From the NCBI GenBank assembly GCA_017559555.1, contig JAFYRH010000027.1, positions 1 through 6,579 on the forward strand: DNA of 6,579 bases, given 5' to 3'. This document shows, in pieces, positions 6,369 to 6,579 of this stretch. Position 1 is the stretch's first letter, and each line of letters begins with the position of its first letter. Below the pieces are notes generated by a model. That model had not been told where the DNA came from and ran no database searches. It saw nothing but the letters and a program-made list of their open reading frames with translations. The position numbers were made by a program, and so were the translations under genes. Source of the stretch: Clostridia bacterium (lineage in GTDB: Bacteria > Bacillota > Clostridia > Oscillospirales > CAG-272).

Positions 6369-6532
6369 CCCTCCTCCGGGAGGAGGGAAGCACCGCGCTA
6401 AGTCGCGGTGCAGGGAGGAGCCCACGACAGTTAAAAGCTGTGCTCGCAATAAAACGAGTGCTCGGTGTTCGTACACGCAGTCTCCTTCCGTCATTTTCTT
6501 GCGAAAATGCCACCTCCCTCCCGGAGGGAGGC
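6369..6532. repeat. multi-hairpin intergenic element related to element 1 (element 2)
   Basis: About 164 bp without a gene contain a symmetrical series of hairpins. The outer pair are 6369-6387 (CCCTCCTCC / GGAGGAGGG) and 6513-6531 (CCTCCCTCC / GGAGGGAGG). The next pair are GCACCGCG/CGCGGTGC (6390-6411) and CATTTTC/GAAAATG (6492-6509). GGGAGGAG (6413-6420) can pair with CTCCTTCC (6482-6489) with one G-U, closing a central region holding three small hairpins: ACAGTT/AGCTGT type (6427-6441), CTCG/CGAG (6443-6458) and GTGT/ACAC (6465-6476). The right half shares the order CCTTCCGTC, variable hairpin, GCCAC, C-rich palindrome with the left half of the element at 4601-4783, so both belong to one family. 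It lies between miaB and the next possible gene; the rest of 6311-6569 shows nothing coding. Confidence 0.7.
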
Positions 6533-6569
6533 GGTAGATAGTTTGCCTTCTTGAAAATGAGGAACATAA

Positions 6570-6579
6570 ATGAATCAAC
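6570..6579 (+). CDS. possible start of the next gene (partial)
   Basis: The last bases read ATG AAT CAA C, with GAGG (6559-6562) seven nt before the ATG, so a gene starting MNQ may begin here. In many Clostridia mutS follows miaB, but three codons cannot identify it. An alternative in-frame or out-of-frame start at 6556 has no binding site in front. Confidence 0.35.

Noticed and set aside
6369..6532. CRISPR array
   Set aside because: The hairpins are different in sequence and mirror-arranged; there are no regular direct repeats with equal spacers.
6353..6541. Short plus- and minus-strand open frames over element 2
   Set aside because: They are GC-rich translations of hairpin arms, with several overlapping frames open on both strands, no ribosome binding site and no domain.

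Overview
The window looks like ordinary chromosomal DNA from a low-to-mid GC Gram-positive (Bacillota), most likely an uncultured gut member of the class Clostridia. The clues are strong AGGAGG-type ribosome binding sites 5-9 nt before the starts, near-consensus TTGACA/TATAAT promoters in short intergenic gaps, mixed GTG/ATG starts, and a bile-salt-hydrolase-type enzyme. The finer taxonomic placement is inference only.

Layout, left to right. At the left edge is the first 9 codons of a minus-strand gene with its own promoter. It is divergent from a plus-strand alpha/beta hydrolase (168-911). A promoter with a run of nine G residues in its spacer (943-969) then drives two closely spaced genes: a membrane-anchored M48-family metallopeptidase with a helical-repeat tail (1040-3088) and a small protein that may have a PH-like fold (3093-3506). 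A perfect 18-bp inverted repeat ends this unit. Next comes a choloylglycine hydrolase family enzyme (3619-4590), with the N-terminal nucleophile Cys2 and most known active-site residues, but Arg where bile salt hydrolases usually carry Asn82. A structured inverted-repeat element (4601-4783) fills most of the following gap. A clean promoter (4823-4850) then precedes miaB (from 4895), the radical-SAM tRNA methylthiotransferase.

The miaB reading frame is broken by one in-frame TAG at codon 367. The frame continues without further damage for another 104 codons, including the TRAM domain, to a TAA at 6308-6310. After it lies a second structured element (6369-6532), built from modules related to those of the first but in the opposite arrangement. 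The window ends at what may be the first codons of the next gene.

The genes do not form one pathway. The likely units are the M48/small-protein pair, a separate hydrolase, a separate bile-salt/acyl-amide hydrolase, and miaB. The points most worth checking are the amber codon in miaB, the poly-G promoter, the Asn-to-Arg change in the hydrolase, and the two modular hairpin elements flanking miaB. I saw no CRISPR array, tRNA, rRNA, transposase or defence system, and no clear novel multi-gene system.
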